This document shows, one piece after another, positions 39,792-50,679 of a DNA stretch of 64,000 nucleotides (the stretch's first letter is position 1; every line of letters starts with the position of its first letter). Origin of the DNA: Rhizobiales bacterium SYSU XM002. Lineage in GTDB: Bacteria; Pseudomonadota; Alphaproteobacteria; Rhizobiales; Beijerinckiaceae. The notes below the pieces were generated by a model. It was given only the letters and a program-made list of their open reading frames with translations, was not told where the DNA came from and searched no databases. The translations under genes and the position numbers were made by a program. The stretch is from positions 186,001-250,000 of the forward strand of contig VWVY01000004.1 of NCBI GenBank assembly GCA_009846685.1. Direction: 5' to 3'.

Positions 39792-40959
39792 GGCTCAATC
39801 GTCCCGTGCCGGGTGGGTAAGGCGTCTCGGCGATGTTCATCCGCTCCATAATCGCAGCTTTGGGGCGTTTTCGCGTCACGGCCAGCAGGAGGCCCGTGGT
39901 AATCGCGATCGAAAGCAGTGACGAACCGCCGTAGGAGAGGAACGGCAAGGTCATGCCTTTCGGCGGAATGAGATTGAGGTTCACCGCCATGTTGATGAAG
40001 CTCTGGAGGCCGAACAGCATCACCAGCGCGGCACCGGTCATGCGGCAGAACGGATCGGAATTCGCCCGCGCTGAAATCATCCCGCGCACGACGATGAAGG
40101 CGAAAACCGTCACAACGAGGATGCAGGTGATCGCGCCGAACTCCTCGCCGATGACGGAGAACAGGAAGTCGGTGTGGCTGTCGGGCAGCGAGCGTTTAAC
40201 GACGCCCTCGCCCGGTCCGCGCCCGAACCATCCACCGGAGACGAAACTGTCGAGCGCCATATCGGTCTGGAACGTGTCGCCGTTGCCCTTGTTGAGGAAG
40301 CGGTCGATGCGATCCGTCACGTGCGGGAGGAAACGATAGGCCGCAAACAGCCCGACGACCCCACCTCCGGCGAGACCGACCACCCAGAGAAAATGCAGGC
40401 CCGCGAGAAAGAACAGCCCGCACCAGACAGTGGCAACAAGGATGGTTTGCCCCAGGTCAGGCTGGCGGATCAGCGGCACCACCACGAGCGGCAGGAGTAG
40501 GAATGCGACGGCGAGCGAAGGCATGTCCTTCCGCGTCTGCCGTTCCGAGAAGGCCCACGCGGCCAGAACAGCAAAGGCGGGTTTGACGAGTTCCGACGGC
40601 TGAAGCGAGAAGCCCGGCAGGTTGATCCAGCGCCGGGCGCCCTTGACCTCGGCACCGAAGAACAGCGTGAAGACGACAAGCGTCATCCCGACCATGAACA
40701 GCAGCAACGCGAAGCGTCGCACCTGCCGCGGATCGAGGAACGACAAAGTCACCATCAGCGCGCCGCAAACGACGAGAAAGAACGCCTGCTTGTTGACGAA
40801 ATGGAAGGTGGGCAAGCCCAGCTTGTTGGCCACCGGCGGATAGGCGGCAAGGCCGAACAGGAAGCCGGACACCATCAGGGCGACGAAGGAAAACAGCAGC
40901 CACCGGTCGATGGTCCACCACCATTCCCCGAAGGTCGTGCGTTCTGCGCGCGTCACCAT
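39784..40959 (-). CDS. ftsW: SEDS-family septal peptidoglycan polymerase FtsW
   Basis: Integral membrane glycosyltransferase that works with FtsI. 391 residues and about ten spans; typical segments are GARRWINLPGFSLQPSELVKPAF, RQPDLGQTILVATVW, SHTDFLFSVIGEEFG and the PPKGMTLPFLSYGGSSL motif. The start is ATG 40959 (GAGGG 3 nt away) or GTG 40956, which is better spaced. It lies 27 nt after murD and overlaps murG by 8 nt. Confidence 0.96.
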   Translation of the reverse strand: MVTRAERTTFGEWWWTIDRWLLFSFVALMVSGFLFGLAAYPPVANKLGLPTFHFVNKQAFFLVVCGALMVTLSFLDPRQVRRFALLLFMVGMTLVVFTLFFGAEVKGARRWINLPGFSLQPSELVKPAFAVLAAWAFSERQTRKDMPSLAVAFLLLPLVVVPLIRQPDLGQTILVATVWCGLFFLAGLHFLWVVGLAGGGVVGLFAAYRFLPHVTDRIDRFLNKGNGDTFQTDMALDSFVSGGWFGRGPGEGVVKRSLPDSHTDFLFSVIGEEFGAITCILVVTVFAFIVVRGMISARANSDPFCRMTGAALVMLFGLQSFINMAVNLNLIPPKGMTLPFLSYGGSSLLSIAITTGLLLAVTRKRPKAAIMERMNIAETPYPPGTGRLSHA

Positions 40960-40986
40960 AGGCCCTCACAGCGGGGCTGCGGCCCC

Positions 40987-42378
40987 TCAGCTCGCGGGCT
41001 TGAAGCCCTTCAGTCCGCTCGCGAGTTCGCGGAAGGTATCGCCGCGCACCTCGAAATTCGGAAACTGATCAAAGGAGGCGCAAGAAGGTGAAAGAAGGAT
41101 TACCGGCTCGTCAAAATCCGCATTCGCCGCATCCGAAGCAGCTGATTCGAGGGCCTTTTGCAGGGTGCCCGATTGCACGTGAGGAACCTTACCGGCGAGC
41201 GTCAGCGCAAAGGCCGGCGCGGCCTCGCCGATGAGGTAGGCCTTGGCGATCCGCGGGAAATAGGGTTCGAGCGCGCTGATGCCGCCTTCTTTCGGCTTGC
41301 CGCCGAGAATCCAGAAAATTCCCTTCTCGAACGAGAGCAGCGCCTTCTCGGTCGAATCGGCGTTCGTCGCCTTCGAATCGTTGACAAGGATCGCCTTGCC
41401 GACCCGACCGACCTGCTCCATGCGATGCGCGAGGCCGGGAAAGGACGATAGCCCCTTCTGGATCGTCGCCTCGTCGAGCCCGAGGCTCATACAGGCCGCG
41501 ACCGCCGCCGCCGCATTCTGCGCGTTGTGGTCGCCGCGCAGCGACCCGATACCACTAAGGTCCGCCAGCTTCCGCCCGTGCCCGCGCCAGGCGAAGATCT
41601 CGCGTCCCCGCACATGGATGCCGGCACCGAGCGTTTCCTTCAGCGAAACCCTGACGATCGGCTTGCCGGAATGATCGCCCCGCACCGCGATGGCCTCGCA
41701 GAAATCGTCGTCGACGCCGATGATCGCGCGGTCCGCGAACTTAACGAGCCTCGCCTTGACGCCCGCGTAATTCTCCATCGTCCCGTGCCGGTCGATATGG
41801 TCGGGCGAGAGGTTGAGCAGGATGCCGATCGAGGGCTGGAGCAAGGGCGTCAGGTCGATCTGGTAGGACGACATCTCGATCACATGGATGCGCCCCGCCG
41901 CCGGCGGATCGAGCGCGAGGATCGGCGTGCCGATATTGCCGCCCATCTGTACGTCCTTACCGGCCTGCTTGAGGATATGCGCAATCAGCGCCGTGGTGGT
42001 GGATTTGCCGTTGGTCCCGGTGATCGCGACGAAGGGTGCGTCCGGCGCGAGGCGTTGGCGTTCACGCGCGAAAATCTCGATATCGCCGATGATCTCGACG
42101 CCGGCTTTCTGCGCGAGCTTCACACTCCAATGCGGTTCGGGATGGGTCAGCGGCACGCCGGGCGCGAGCACGAGCGCCGCGACACCGGACCAGTCGAGCT
42201 GCCGGAGATCGATCGCCTCGAACCCGGCATCCTTTGCCTTGGCGATGGCCTTCTCGGCATCGTCCCAGACGATGACCTCCGCCCCGCCCGCCTTCAGCGA
42301 AGCCGCGGTCGCCATGCCGGAGCCGCCAAGACCGAACAGCGCGACCCGCTTGCCGCGAAAGGTTTCGGCTGGTGTCAT
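40987..42378 (-). CDS. murD: UDP-N-acetylmuramoylalanine--D-glutamate ligase
   Basis: Adds D-glutamate to the stem peptide. 463 residues: Rossmann start [20 protein letters not shown] loop GTNGKST at 121-127, [21 protein letters not shown], and C-terminal [21 protein letters not shown], a MurD hallmark. ATG 42378 has GGAGGAG about 6 nt upstream. The gap to mraY is 73 nt. Confidence 0.97.
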   Translation of the reverse strand: MTPAETFRGKRVALFGLGGSGMATAASLKAGGAEVIVWDDAEKAIAKAKDAGFEAIDLRQLDWSGVAALVLAPGVPLTHPEPHWSVKLAQKAGVEIIGDIEIFARERQRLAPDAPFVAITGTNGKSTTTALIAHILKQAGKDVQMGGNIGTPILALDPPAAGRIHVIEMSSYQIDLTPLLQPSIGILLNLSPDHIDRHGTMENYAGVKARLVKFADRAIIGVDDDFCEAIAVRGDHSGKPIVRVSLKETLGAGIHVRGREIFAWRGHGRKLADLSGIGSLRGDHNAQNAAAAVAACMSLGLDEATIQKGLSSFPGLAHRMEQVGRVGKAILVNDSKATNADSTEKALLSFEKGIFWILGGKPKEGGISALEPYFPRIAKAYLIGEAAPAFALTLAGKVPHVQSGTLQKALESAASDAANADFDEPVILLSPSCASFDQFPNFEVRGDTFRELASGLKGFKPAS

Positions 42379-42451
42379 GGCGTCTCCTCCCGACCGTGGC
42401 GATCGTCCCCGGTTCCGGGGCTCACCCGTCACGACTTACATCAATCGGCGC

Positions 42452-43534
42452 TCAACGCAATTTCAGCGTCGCAAGCCCGATGAGTGCGAGGATCACGGCG
42501 ATGATCCAGAAACGGATCACGACCTGCGGCTCCTTCCACCCCTTCTTCTCGTAGTGGTGGTGGATAGGCGCCATGCGGAAGACGCGCTTACCCGTGAGCT
42601 TGAACGACGCAACCTGGATGATGACACTCGCCGCCTCCAGCACGAAGAGACCGCCGACGATCGCGAAAACGATCTCGTGCTTGGTCGCAACCGCGACTGT
42701 GCCGAGCAAGCCACCGAGCGCGAGGCTGCCGGTATCGCCCATGAAGATCTGCGCCGGCGGCGCGTTGAACCAGAGGAAGCCGAGCCCCGCGCCGATCACC
42801 GCGCCGAGGATAACCGCGATCTCACCTGTGCGAGGGATGAAGTGGATCTGGAGATAGCTCGAGAACACCGCGTTACCGGAAAGATAGGCGATGAACCCGA
42901 AGGTTCCCGCCGCGATCATCACCGGTACGATGGCGAGCCCATCGAGGCCGTCGGTGAGGTTCACCGCATTGCCGGCCGCCACGACGACGAAGACGGCGAA
43001 GACGATGAAGAACATCCCGAGGTTGATCAGCACGTCCTTGAAGATCGGCAGCGCGACCGTGCCAGCCAGCGCCGGCGGAAAATTGCGGGTGATGAAGTAG
43101 CACGCGACCGCGGCGATAACCGCCTCGAGCGCAAGCCGCGCCTTCGAGGAAAACCCCTTGTGCGATTGCTTCGTCACCTTGAGGAAATCGTCATAAAAAC
43201 CGATGGCGCCGAAGCCGAGCGTTACGCCCAGCACGGCCCAGACGAACGGGTTCGTGAGGTTGGCCCAGAGCAGCGTCGACACAACGATGCCGGAGAGAAT
43301 CATCAGCCCCCCCATCGTCGGCGTGCCACGCTTCATAAGGTGCGATTCCGGCCCGTCCTCGCGGATCGGTTGGCCCTTCCCCTGCTTGACCCGCAGGGTA
43401 TCGATGATCGCCGGCCCGAACATCATCACGAAGAACAGCGCTGTGATCGTCGCCGCGCCGGCCCGGAAGGTGATGTAGCGGAAGATGTTGAGCGGACCGA
43501 AGGTACTCGCGAAATCCGAGAGCCAGAAAAACAT
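42452..43534 (-). CDS. mraY: Phospho-N-acetylmuramoyl-pentapeptide transferase
   Basis: Makes lipid I from UDP-MurNAc-pentapeptide and undecaprenyl phosphate. 360 residues and ten membrane spans. Family motifs: [21 protein letters not shown] (Asp-Asp pair), [26 protein letters not shown] and the substrate-binding [18 protein letters not shown] 43534 has GGAAGGA upstream. It follows murE-murF by 26 nt. Confidence 0.97.
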   Translation of the reverse strand: MFFWLSDFASTFGPLNIFRYITFRAGAATITALFFVMMFGPAIIDTLRVKQGKGQPIREDGPESHLMKRGTPTMGGLMILSGIVVSTLLWANLTNPFVWAVLGVTLGFGAIGFYDDFLKVTKQSHKGFSSKARLALEAVIAAVACYFITRNFPPALAGTVALPIFKDVLINLGMFFIVFAVFVVVAAGNAVNLTDGLDGLAIVPVMIAAGTFGFIAYLSGNAVFSSYLQIHFIPRTGEIAVILGAVIGAGLGFLWFNAPPAQIFMGDTGSLALGGLLGTVAVATKHEIVFAIVGGLFVLEAASVIIQVASFKLTGKRVFRMAPIHHHYEKKGWKEPQVVIRFWIIAVILALIGLATLKLR

Positions 43535-43560
43535 GCCGTTCCTTCCCAATCCACCAGCGG

Positions 43561-46536
43561 CTATTCGTCCGCCGGCGCCGCGCCCTTAACCGCGAAGCGC
43601 GATTTCAGTTCCGTGACCACCTTGGCCATTTTCGAGCCGAGCGAGCCTTTGACCATCACGACATCACCGGGCTGAACCGCCGCAGCGACGAGCGGCGCGA
43701 GCTTGTCCGACGCCTCCGCATACGCTCCCCGCCGGTTCGCAGGCAAGGCCGAATAGAGTTCGCGCATCAACGGACCGCAGGCAAAAACGAGATCGATGTC
43801 GTTTTCCACAACCGGGCCGGCAAGCCCGGCATGGAGCGCGCCGGCTTCGGCCCCGAGTTCGAGCATGTCGCCCATCACCGCAATCCGCCTTCCGCGCGAG
43901 CCGACCGGTGTGCCGCCGGCCACCGCGAGCGCCGCGCGCATCGAGGTCGGGTTCGCATTGTAGCTCTCGTCGATCAGCGAGAAGGTCTTCTTGCCAACAT
44001 GGAGTGAGAGGCGCTTGCCCCGCCCTTCCACCGAGCCGAAGTCCTGCATCGCGAGAGCGGTCAGCGCGAGATCCGCGCCGACGATATGCGCCGCGCCAAG
44101 CACGGCCAGCGAATTCATGATGAAATGCCGCCCCGGCGCACCGATGCGATAATTGACCGGCACGCCGAACACTTCCGCCGAAACGAGGCTGAAATCCGCG
44201 TCGAGATGCGTGTCGCGCAGGCGGATGTCGGCATCATCCCCCGTGCCGAACCGCACGATGCGCCCGGCCCGACTGGCCGCTGCATGCGCGGCAAGACGCG
44301 CGGCATGCGGATTGTCCGCGTTGATGATCGCCACGCCGCCGTGTTCGAGACCCGAAAAGACCTCGCCCTTGGCGTCCGCGATGCCTTCAATGGCGTGGAA
44401 TTGCGCGAGATGTACCGGCTCGACCGTGGTAACGATCGCTACATGCGGTCGAACCATCGCCGTCAAGGGCAAGATCTCGAACGGGTTCGACATGCCGATC
44501 TCGAACACGCCGAACTCGGTGTCCGCCGGCATCCGCGCCAGCGTCAGCGGCACGCCCCAATGGTTGTTGTAGGAGGCGACCGAGGCATGGACGCTGCCCG
44601 CGCGGGATAGCGCGATGCGCAGCATTTCCTTGGTCGAGGTCTTGCCGACCGAGCCGGTGACAGCGACGACCGGGCCGTTCATCCGGGTGCGCGAAGCGAC
44701 ACCGAGACGTTCCATCGACCGCAGTACGTCATCGACGACAACCAGCGGCGCGCCGGGGTCGAATTCCGCAGCGTGCGCCTCATCCACCACCGCGACAGAA
44801 GCACCTTTCTCGATGGCGGCGGCGACGAAGCGATGCCCGTCATGCACATCGCCTTTGATCGCGAAGAACAGCGCGCCGGGTTCGAGCGTGCGCGTATCGA
44901 TCGAGATCGACATCACGTCGTTCGCGAGGGTTCCTCCAGCCCGTCCATCGAGCAGGGCCGGCAGGTCCGCCACTCGCCAGAGCGGCGCGGGCATCTTGGC
45001 GCGGGCTTCGATCGACCTCATGCGCTTCGGCTCCTGGTTCTGGCCGCCGCCGAGCGCGGCAATCGCCTCGCGCGCAACCTCGTGATCGGAGAACGGATGG
45101 ACCGTCGTCCCGATGATCTGCCCCGGTTCGTGGCCTTTGCCGGCGATCACCAGCGCATCGCCCGGCTCCAATCGCTGTATGCCCTCGCGGATCGCCTCGG
45201 CTCGATCGCCGATCTCGATGCCGCCGGGACAAGCCGCCATGACCTGCGCCCGGATCGAGGCAGGGTCCTCTGTGCGCGGGTTGTCGTCCGTTACGATGAC
45301 GACATCGGCCTTGTCTGCCGCAATCCTGCCCATGATCGGCCGCTTGCCGGCATCGCGGTCCCCGCCGCAGCCGAACACGACGATCAGCTTGCCGGAGACG
45401 AAGGGCCGCAGCGCGGAAAGGGCGTAGGAAAGCGCTTCCGGCTTGTGCGCGTAATCGACGAAGACCGGCGCCGCGTTGAACACACCGACGCGCTCCAGCC
45501 GCCCCGGCACACCGGCGAGCGCGCCGAGCGCCTTGAAAACATCCTTCGGCTTCTCGCCGGTCGCCAGTGCAAGCCCAGCCGCGACGGCGACATTCTCGAT
45601 CTGGAAGGTACCGATCAGCGGCACGTGCACCGGATATTTCCGCGTGCGGTAGCGGAAAGTCACATTCTGCCCGAACCCATCCGCCTCGACCTGCGAGACG
45701 GCGATATCCTCGCCACGCCGACCCACCGTCCAGGCATGGCGACCGGCAATCGCCGCCGCGACCGCCGCTTCCGCGCCGCGATCCCCGTCGAGATTGATGA
45801 TCGCGGGCAGGCCCTCCGGCAGCAGGCGTTCGAAGAGCTTCAGCTTGGCCGAAAAATAGTCCTCGATCGTAGAGTGATAGTCGAGATGGTCGCGCCCGAG
45901 ATTGGTGAAGGCGGCGGCAGACAGCCGTACCCCGTCGAGTCGTGCCTGATCGAGCCCGTGGCTCGAGGCTTCCATCGCAAGATGCGTAACGCCCTCGCGC
46001 GCAAGATGGTCGAGCGTGCGATGAAGCGTGATCGGGTCCGGCGTCGTCAGCGAACCATAGCCGGCGCCATCCGGCCCGATGAGGCCGAGAGTGCCGAGCG
46101 AGGCCGCCTTGCGGCCGCAGGCTGCGAGAATCTGCCGTGTGAACTCTGCAACCGAGGTTTTACCCGCCGTGCCGGTGACGGCGACGATGGTCTTCGGCTG
46201 GAGCGGGAAGAGGTAGGCAGCGCCGCGTGAAAGCGCGCGGCGCATGTCGCGTGCCCGCAGATACAGCACCACCCGGTCGAGGTCTGCCGGGCGCGGCCCG
46301 GCGCCGACGATGGCGATCGCCCCTGCCGCGACAGCCGCAGGAATGAACTGCGCCCCGTCGATCTTCGTGCCCGGCATGGCGAAGAACACGAAACCCGGCT
46401 CGACCGCGCGGCTGTCGGACGCGATCCCCGCGACCGGGACATCGCGGTAATGCCCCGCGTCCAAATCGAAGGAAGCGGCAAGACCACCGAGCGTCGGGCG
46501 GTGATCGGCGAGGGAAGTCGTCTCGTATTCCGGCAT
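43561..46536 (-). CDS. murE-murF: Bifunctional MurE-MurF fusion ligase
   Basis: One continuous frame of 991 codons carries two complete Mur ligases. Residues 1 to about 495 are MurE, which adds meso-diaminopimelate: ATP loop GTAGKTS at 122-128, [13 protein letters not shown] and the DAP-recognising DNPR at 418-421. Residues about 515-991 are MurF, which adds D-Ala-D-Ala: ATP loop GSVGKTS at 628-634, [13 protein letters not shown] and [16 protein letters not shown]. The joining stretch (about 496-518) is polar and includes Met506, which still has AGGAG 9 nt upstream, so MurF could also be made alone. Both genes are normally separate in this order. The start is ATG 46536 (TTG at 46542 is the alternative). 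MurE-MurF fusions are known in Bordetella. Confidence 0.93.
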   Translation of the reverse strand: MPEYETTSLADHRPTLGGLAASFDLDAGHYRDVPVAGIASDSRAVEPGFVFFAMPGTKIDGAQFIPAAVAAGAIAIVGAGPRPADLDRVVLYLRARDMRRALSRGAAYLFPLQPKTIVAVTGTAGKTSVAEFTRQILAACGRKAASLGTLGLIGPDGAGYGSLTTPDPITLHRTLDHLAREGVTHLAMEASSHGLDQARLDGVRLSAAAFTNLGRDHLDYHSTIEDYFSAKLKLFERLLPEGLPAIINLDGDRGAEAAVAAAIAGRHAWTVGRRGEDIAVSQVEADGFGQNVTFRYRTRKYPVHVPLIGTFQIENVAVAAGLALATGEKPKDVFKALGALAGVPGRLERVGVFNAAPVFVDYAHKPEALSYALSALRPFVSGKLIVVFGCGGDRDAGKRPIMGRIAADKADVVIVTDDNPRTEDPASIRAQVMAACPGGIEIGDRAEAIREGIQRLEPGDALVIAGKGHEPGQIIGTTVHPFSDHEVAREAIAALGGGQNQEPKRMRSIEARAKMPAPLWRVADLPALLDGRAGGTLANDVMSISIDTRTLEPGALFFAIKGDVHDGHRFVAAAIEKGASVAVVDEAHAAEFDPGAPLVVVDDVLRSMERLGVASRTRMNGPVVAVTGSVGKTSTKEMLRIALSRAGSVHASVASYNNHWGVPLTLARMPADTEFGVFEIGMSNPFEILPLTAMVRPHVAIVTTVEPVHLAQFHAIEGIADAKGEVFSGLEHGGVAIINADNPHAARLAAHAAASRAGRIVRFGTGDDADIRLRDTHLDADFSLVSAEVFGVPVNYRIGAPGRHFIMNSLAVLGAAHIVGADLALTALAMQDFGSVEGRGKRLSLHVGKKTFSLIDESYNANPTSMRAALAVAGGTPVGSRGRRIAVMGDMLELGAEAGALHAGLAGPVVENDIDLVFACGPLMRELYSALPANRRGAYAEASDKLAPLVAAAVQPGDVVMVKGSLGSKMAKVVTELKSRFAVKGAAPADE

Positions 46537-46563
46537 CGGCAATCCGTTCCGCGTCTGGCCGGC

Positions 46564-48354
46564 TTATTGCCGGACCGGAATCGCTCCGGTCCGCGCAATC
46601 AGCGGGAAGGGCTGACGCGGCAGTTCGAAATTCGTTTCAAGTCCCAGCATCGGCCCGATACGCTCGACAATGCGGCCCGTCGTGGGAGCGGCGTTCCAGC
46701 CGGAGGTGGCATAGCCGTGAGTCTCCGGCAAGCCCTTGGGTTCGTCCAGAATTGTGAGCAAAATATAGCGGGGCTTGTCCGCCGGCATCACGGCCATGAA
46801 GGCATTGAACAGGCGGTTCTTGGAATAGCGCCCGCCGATCACCTTTTCGGAGGTGCCGGTCTTGCCGCCGAGATAGTAGCCGGGGATATCCGCACGCGTG
46901 GCCGACCCCTTCTCGGCGTTGAGGCGCATCACGTAGCGCATCATCTCCGACGTCTCGGGTTTGAGAACACGTGTCGCCAGTGCTTCGGCCTCCTCGCGCG
47001 ACCGCTTGAGGTAGGTTGGCGGGATCATCTTGCCGCCGTTGACCAACGCCGCTGTCGCAGCCGCAGCTTGCAACGGCGCCACCGCGAGACCATGCCCGAA
47101 CGAGATCGTCACCGTGTTAAGTTCGCCCCAATTTGCCGGCTTGATCGGTTCGGAACTTTCCGGAAGCTCGGTGCGCATGCGGTCGAGCTGGCCCATCTTC
47201 TTCAGGAACGCCTTGTGCCCATCGACGCCCACCGTCAGCGCCATGCGCGCGGTGCCGATGTTCGAGGAGTAGATGAAGATCTCCGGCACCGAGAGCGGTC
47301 GCCCCTTACCGTGGTAATCACCGATCTTGAACCGCCCGTACCGCAGGGGCCGCGAGGCATCGAACACGGAGGTGATCTTCACCTTGCCCGAATCGAGCGC
47401 CATCGCGGTCGTCAGCGCCTTGAAGGTCGAGCCCATCTCGTAGACACCGACCTGAAGCCGGTTGATATTGTCGGGCTTGAGCGCATCCGCAGGGTTGTTC
47501 GGATCGTAGTCTGGCAGGCTGACGTGGCTGATGATCTCGCCCGTGTCGACATCGAGCACCAGTGCCGCACCGGCCTTGGCCTTGTATTTTTCCACCCCGT
47601 AAGCAAGCTCTTCACGCACGGCATGTGTGACGCGCACGTCGAGCGCGAGTTCAACCGGCTTCATGTCGCCGGTTACCTGCACAAGCCCTGCTCCCTTGAG
47701 GTCATTCAGGCCCTGCCCGTCGATATATTTCTCGATACCGGCGATGCCGTTGTTGTCGATATTGGCGAAACCGAGCACATGCGCCCCGAGCTTGCCGTTG
47801 GGATAGACGCGCTTGTTCTCCGGCAGGAAGCCGATACCGGGAATGCCAAGTCGGAAGATATCCGCCTGCTGCTTCGGCGTGACCTCGCGCTTGATCCAGA
47901 CGAAGCCATTCTTCTTGCCGAGCTTCTCGCGCAATTCGCGCCCGTCGAGATCCGGGAACACGGCATTGATGAGTTCGGCAGCCTCATCCTTGTCGATCAC
48001 CTTTCGCGGATCAGCGAAAACCGAGGTAGTCTTCACATCCGTCGCCATCGTGATGCCGGTCCGATCGACGATGGTGGGGCGGGCGGTAGAAATCGAGCCC
48101 TGCGTCAGCCGACCGATGGTCGACGGCTCTTCATTGCGGACATTGAGCAGCACCAGTCGCCCTGCGAGCAGCGAGAACATGCCGCCGAACGCGAGCGCGA
48201 CAAGGATCATGCGTGCCGGCAGCTTTTCCGATCGTACCGTGAACAGCGCCCGCAGGATGCCGCGGGGGCTCGGCAGGGAGAGACGCGGCGCGGCGGGTCG
48301 CGACATCGTGAAGCGCGGCAGCGACAGTCGGAGCGGCGGAAGGGAAAGGCGCAT
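46564..48354 (-). CDS. ftsI: Septal peptidoglycan transpeptidase FtsI (PBP3)
   Basis: Class B penicillin-binding protein that crosslinks septal peptidoglycan with FtsW. 596 residues: a basic, proline-rich cytoplasmic N-terminus of about 45 residues, one membrane span (MILVALAFGGMFSLLAGRLVLL), a dimerisation/pedestal region (RPTIVDRTGITMATDV) and the transpeptidase domain with SxxK as Ser309-Thr-Phe-Lys312, SSN and KTGTS. ATG 48354 has GAGGA 6 nt upstream; the frame extends to a TTG at 48360. It starts 9 nt after ftsL. Confidence 0.96.
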   Translation of the reverse strand: MRLSLPPLRLSLPRFTMSRPAAPRLSLPSPRGILRALFTVRSEKLPARMILVALAFGGMFSLLAGRLVLLNVRNEEPSTIGRLTQGSISTARPTIVDRTGITMATDVKTTSVFADPRKVIDKDEAAELINAVFPDLDGRELREKLGKKNGFVWIKREVTPKQQADIFRLGIPGIGFLPENKRVYPNGKLGAHVLGFANIDNNGIAGIEKYIDGQGLNDLKGAGLVQVTGDMKPVELALDVRVTHAVREELAYGVEKYKAKAGAALVLDVDTGEIISHVSLPDYDPNNPADALKPDNINRLQVGVYEMGSTFKALTTAMALDSGKVKITSVFDASRPLRYGRFKIGDYHGKGRPLSVPEIFIYSSNIGTARMALTVGVDGHKAFLKKMGQLDRMRTELPESSEPIKPANWGELNTVTISFGHGLAVAPLQAAAATAALVNGGKMIPPTYLKRSREEAEALATRVLKPETSEMMRYVMRLNAEKGSATRADIPGYYLGGKTGTSEKVIGGRYSKNRLFNAFMAVMPADKPRYILLTILDEPKGLPETHGYATSGWNAAPTTGRIVERIGPMLGLETNFELPRQPFPLIARTGAIPVRQ

Positions 48355-48363
48355 CGGCAATCC

Positions 48364-48969
48364 TCAGCGGATCAATTTCTTCAGGAAGCCGGTCAAGCCG
48401 CCACCCTCACTGCGTGGAGCGGGCGGTGGTGCGGTGTTGCCGACGGGCGCAGGCGGCATCAGCCGGGCTGGCGCGCTCGTGGCCACCTTGGAGGGCGTCT
48501 TGGTTTTCTCCGGCGTCTTCTTCGCTTGCCCCGGCTTGGCGGCAGGCGTTGTCGTCACCGGCTTCGGGCGCGCGGTGCCGGTCGGCAATACGCTGGCGGT
48601 GGTGGTGCCCTTGGCGGATTTCGTCGCCTTCGACGCACTGTCGGGTGTCGGGATCGAGCCAGTCAGGAGATCATCGATCTTGTCGGTTTTCACCGGAGCG
48701 ACCGGAACATCCTTCGCCTCCACAACCTGCCGCGCGGAGAGGGCCTGCATCCCCGCCTCGGGTTTGGCGAGAAGCTGGAGCCGCTCGGGCCGGTTGAGCA
48801 GATGCCATTCTGCCTTGAGGATGGCGATGGCATCGCGCTCGCGCTGAAGTTCCGCTTCGCGTTTGCGAAGCTTTTCAGCGACGAGGATCGTCTCGTACTT
48901 CACGGAATAGGCCCATGTCGCGGAGCCGATCAGCGCCGCCAGCGCCAGAACATTGAGGAAGCGGATCAC
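48364..48969 (-). CDS. ftsL: Cell division protein FtsL with a long C-terminal tail
   Basis: Bitopic divisome protein. 201 residues: membrane span at about 4-22, a coiled coil ([25 protein letters not shown]) and the [12 protein letters not shown] segment typical of alphaproteobacterial FtsL. After about residue 105 comes a Thr/Pro/Ala/Lys-rich, probably disordered periplasmic tail ending [13 protein letters not shown], which makes the protein longer than most FtsL. The GTG at 48969 overlaps the rsmH stop (GTGA) and has GGGAGG about 7 nt upstream. Confidence 0.88.
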   Translation of the reverse strand: MIRFLNVLALAALIGSATWAYSVKYETILVAEKLRKREAELQRERDAIAILKAEWHLLNRPERLQLLAKPEAGMQALSARQVVEAKDVPVAPVKTDKIDDLLTGSIPTPDSASKATKSAKGTTTASVLPTGTARPKPVTTTPAAKPGQAKKTPEKTKTPSKVATSAPARLMPPAPVGNTAPPPAPRSEGGGLTGFLKKLIR

Positions 48970-50051
48970 CGGCGGCCTCCCTTGTGGCGTGACCAGCCCT
49001 TCTCGTCCGGAAGGCGGGTGAGCGCGAAAATCGCGTCCTCTTCGGACTGCACAGGTGCATCGGTTCGGATTGCACACCGCAGCTTGGCGGAACGGGCGCG
49101 CGGATTGCGCTTCAGTTCATTATCGCCCGCCGTCACCGGCCATTTGCCCTCGATACGGAAGGTCGAAACCGTGCTCGCCTGCACCGGCGCATAACGCGAG
49201 CCGCCGCCCCGGCCGGAACGTGCAGCGAAGAACTGTTTCACGATCCGGTCCTCAAGGCTGTGAAAGCTGACAACCGCCAGACGACCGCCGGGCTTCAGCA
49301 ATCGCTCCGCCGCGTGAAGTGCCCGCGCGAGCTCGCCAAGTTCATCGTTCACCGCGATGCGCAGGGCCTGGAAGCTGCGCGTCGCCGGGTGAATGTCACC
49401 AGGACGGGTCCGGATGACGCGCGCAATCATGTCGGCCAACTGGCGCGTGGTCTTGAACGGTGCCGTTTTCCGATCAGTCACGATCGCGCGGGCAATAACG
49501 CGGCTGAGGCGCTCTTCGCCATAGTGATAGAAGATATCCGCCAGCCGCGTTTCCGAGGCGTGGTTGACAATGTCCGCCGCACTTTCCCCCTGCCCGCTCA
49601 TCCGCATGTCGAGCGGGCCGTCATTGCGGAAGGAGAAGCCACGGAGCGCTTGATCGAGCTGCATCGAGGAGACGCCGATATCGAGAACGATGCCGTCGAA
49701 CAGGCCGAGGCCAGCCGCCTCCGCTGCCTCTTCCATCCCGGAGAATTCGGTTTCGCGGAGGATGAGCCGCCCGCCCGACGCCGCGACGAGCCCCTGCCCT
49801 CCGGCGATCGCGGTGGGGTCCCGGTCAAGCGCGAGCACCCGATTAGCCGGATTGGCATCGAGAAGCGCGCGCGTGTAGCCGCCGGCGCCGAACGTGCCGT
49901 CGAGATAAACGCCGGGCTCGCCCGCCTTGAGCGCAGCGAGCACCTCGTCGAGCAGAACGGGGATGTGTGGCGCTTCGGCTGATTGAGGGAGGGAGACATG
50001 CCGGGCCGGTCCGCCGTCGGCCCCTCCTGAAGAAGCGCCGTGACCCGTCAT
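48966..50051 (-). CDS. rsmH: 16S rRNA (cytosine1402-N4)-methyltransferase RsmH
   Basis: Formerly MraW; methylates C1402 of 16S rRNA. 361 residues with AdoMet motif [10 protein letters not shown] at 51-60, the [14 protein letters not shown]-terminal hallmark, [18 protein letters not shown] and [18 protein letters not shown] near the C-terminus. The ATG at 50051 overlaps the mraZ stop by 4 nt; the open frame continues through mraZ in another phase and is not coding there. Confidence 0.96.
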   Translation of the reverse strand: MTGHGASSGGADGGPARHVSLPQSAEAPHIPVLLDEVLAALKAGEPGVYLDGTFGAGGYTRALLDANPANRVLALDRDPTAIAGGQGLVAASGGRLILRETEFSGMEEAAEAAGLGLFDGIVLDIGVSSMQLDQALRGFSFRNDGPLDMRMSGQGESAADIVNHASETRLADIFYHYGEERLSRVIARAIVTDRKTAPFKTTRQLADMIARVIRTRPGDIHPATRSFQALRIAVNDELGELARALHAAERLLKPGGRLAVVSFHSLEDRIVKQFFAARSGRGGGSRYAPVQASTVSTFRIEGKWPVTAGDNELKRNPRARSAKLRCAIRTDAPVQSEEDAIFALTRLPDEKGWSRHKGGRR

Positions 50052-50545
50052 GTCTCCCGTTCCCCGTTTCCAGAACCTCCGCCCCCTGTGGGCCGCAGCG
50101 GCCCACGCCCCGAGAGGTCGGCTCTGAGTTCGCGCAGGCTCGCCTTTGCCTCGGCGAGATGCGCGGAAAATCGGTTCGGTTCCCAGATCCGGAACTTGTC
50201 CCCCAGCCCCACGAACACCACGTCCGACGTGATCCCCGCATAGGCCTTGAAGCGTTCCGGCAGCATGACGCGGCCTTCGGGATCGGGTTTCAGCGTTTCC
50301 GCACCGCCAAGCAGCGCGGTCGCGATCAGGTCGCGCGCCTCCGAGTAGGCCGGGTAGCGCTCGATCAGCCCGTCGATTTCCCGAAGCAGCCGGTTGCCGC
50401 CCGCCTCCAGCGCCGGAAGCTCCAGCGCCTGATGGACGAAAAGACCCGGATACTGATCGGCCTCGAGAACGGCGCGGAACGGTGCCGGGATCGACACTCG
50501 CCCCTTCCCGTCCAGACGGCCCGGAATGGTCGACAAAAAACGCAT
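50048..50545 (-). CDS. mraZ: Transcriptional regulator MraZ
   Basis: First gene of the dcw cluster; DNA-binding protein that represses this operon in other bacteria. 165 residues with two AbrB-like halves: [25 protein letters not shown] and [21 protein letters not shown] 50545 matches the family start but has no clear Shine-Dalgarno. It ends by a 4-nt overlap with rsmH. Four TGGG repeats about 95 nt upstream are its probable operator. Confidence 0.93.
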   Translation of the reverse strand: MRFLSTIPGRLDGKGRVSIPAPFRAVLEADQYPGLFVHQALELPALEAGGNRLLREIDGLIERYPAYSEARDLIATALLGGAETLKPDPEGRVMLPERFKAYAGITSDVVFVGLGDKFRIWEPNRFSAHLAEAKASLRELRADLSGRGPLRPTGGGGSGNGERET

Positions 50546-50639
50546 TACGCAACAACGCCTTGGCCAGAAGCCCGCCGGATATCCGGGCACATGGCATCAC
50601 GAAGGCGGGTTGTGCCCCGCCATGATCGCCATCAATTCT

Positions 50640-50679
50640 TGGGCATTCATGGGCTAACATGGGAATTCATGGGCGTCAA
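50640..50679 (-). promoter_or_regulatory. MraZ operator with overlapping promoter
   Basis: On the plus strand TGGG occurs at 50640, 50650, 50660 and 50670, exactly 10 bp apart. MraZ is known to bind tandem TGGG repeats with this spacing. On the minus strand a -35-like TTGACG at 50679-50674 precedes this array, so the promoter of the dcw cluster seems to overlap the operator; the -10 (around TTAGCC) is weak. Confidence 0.75.

Noticed and set aside
41888-43675. 595-codon plus-strand ORF
   Set aside because: Antisense to murD and mraY; His/Asp/Arg-rich low-complexity translation.
46450-49194. 914-codon plus-strand ORF
   Set aside because: Lies antisense to ftsI, ftsL and rsmH; arginine-rich composition without motifs, typical of a high-GC shadow frame.
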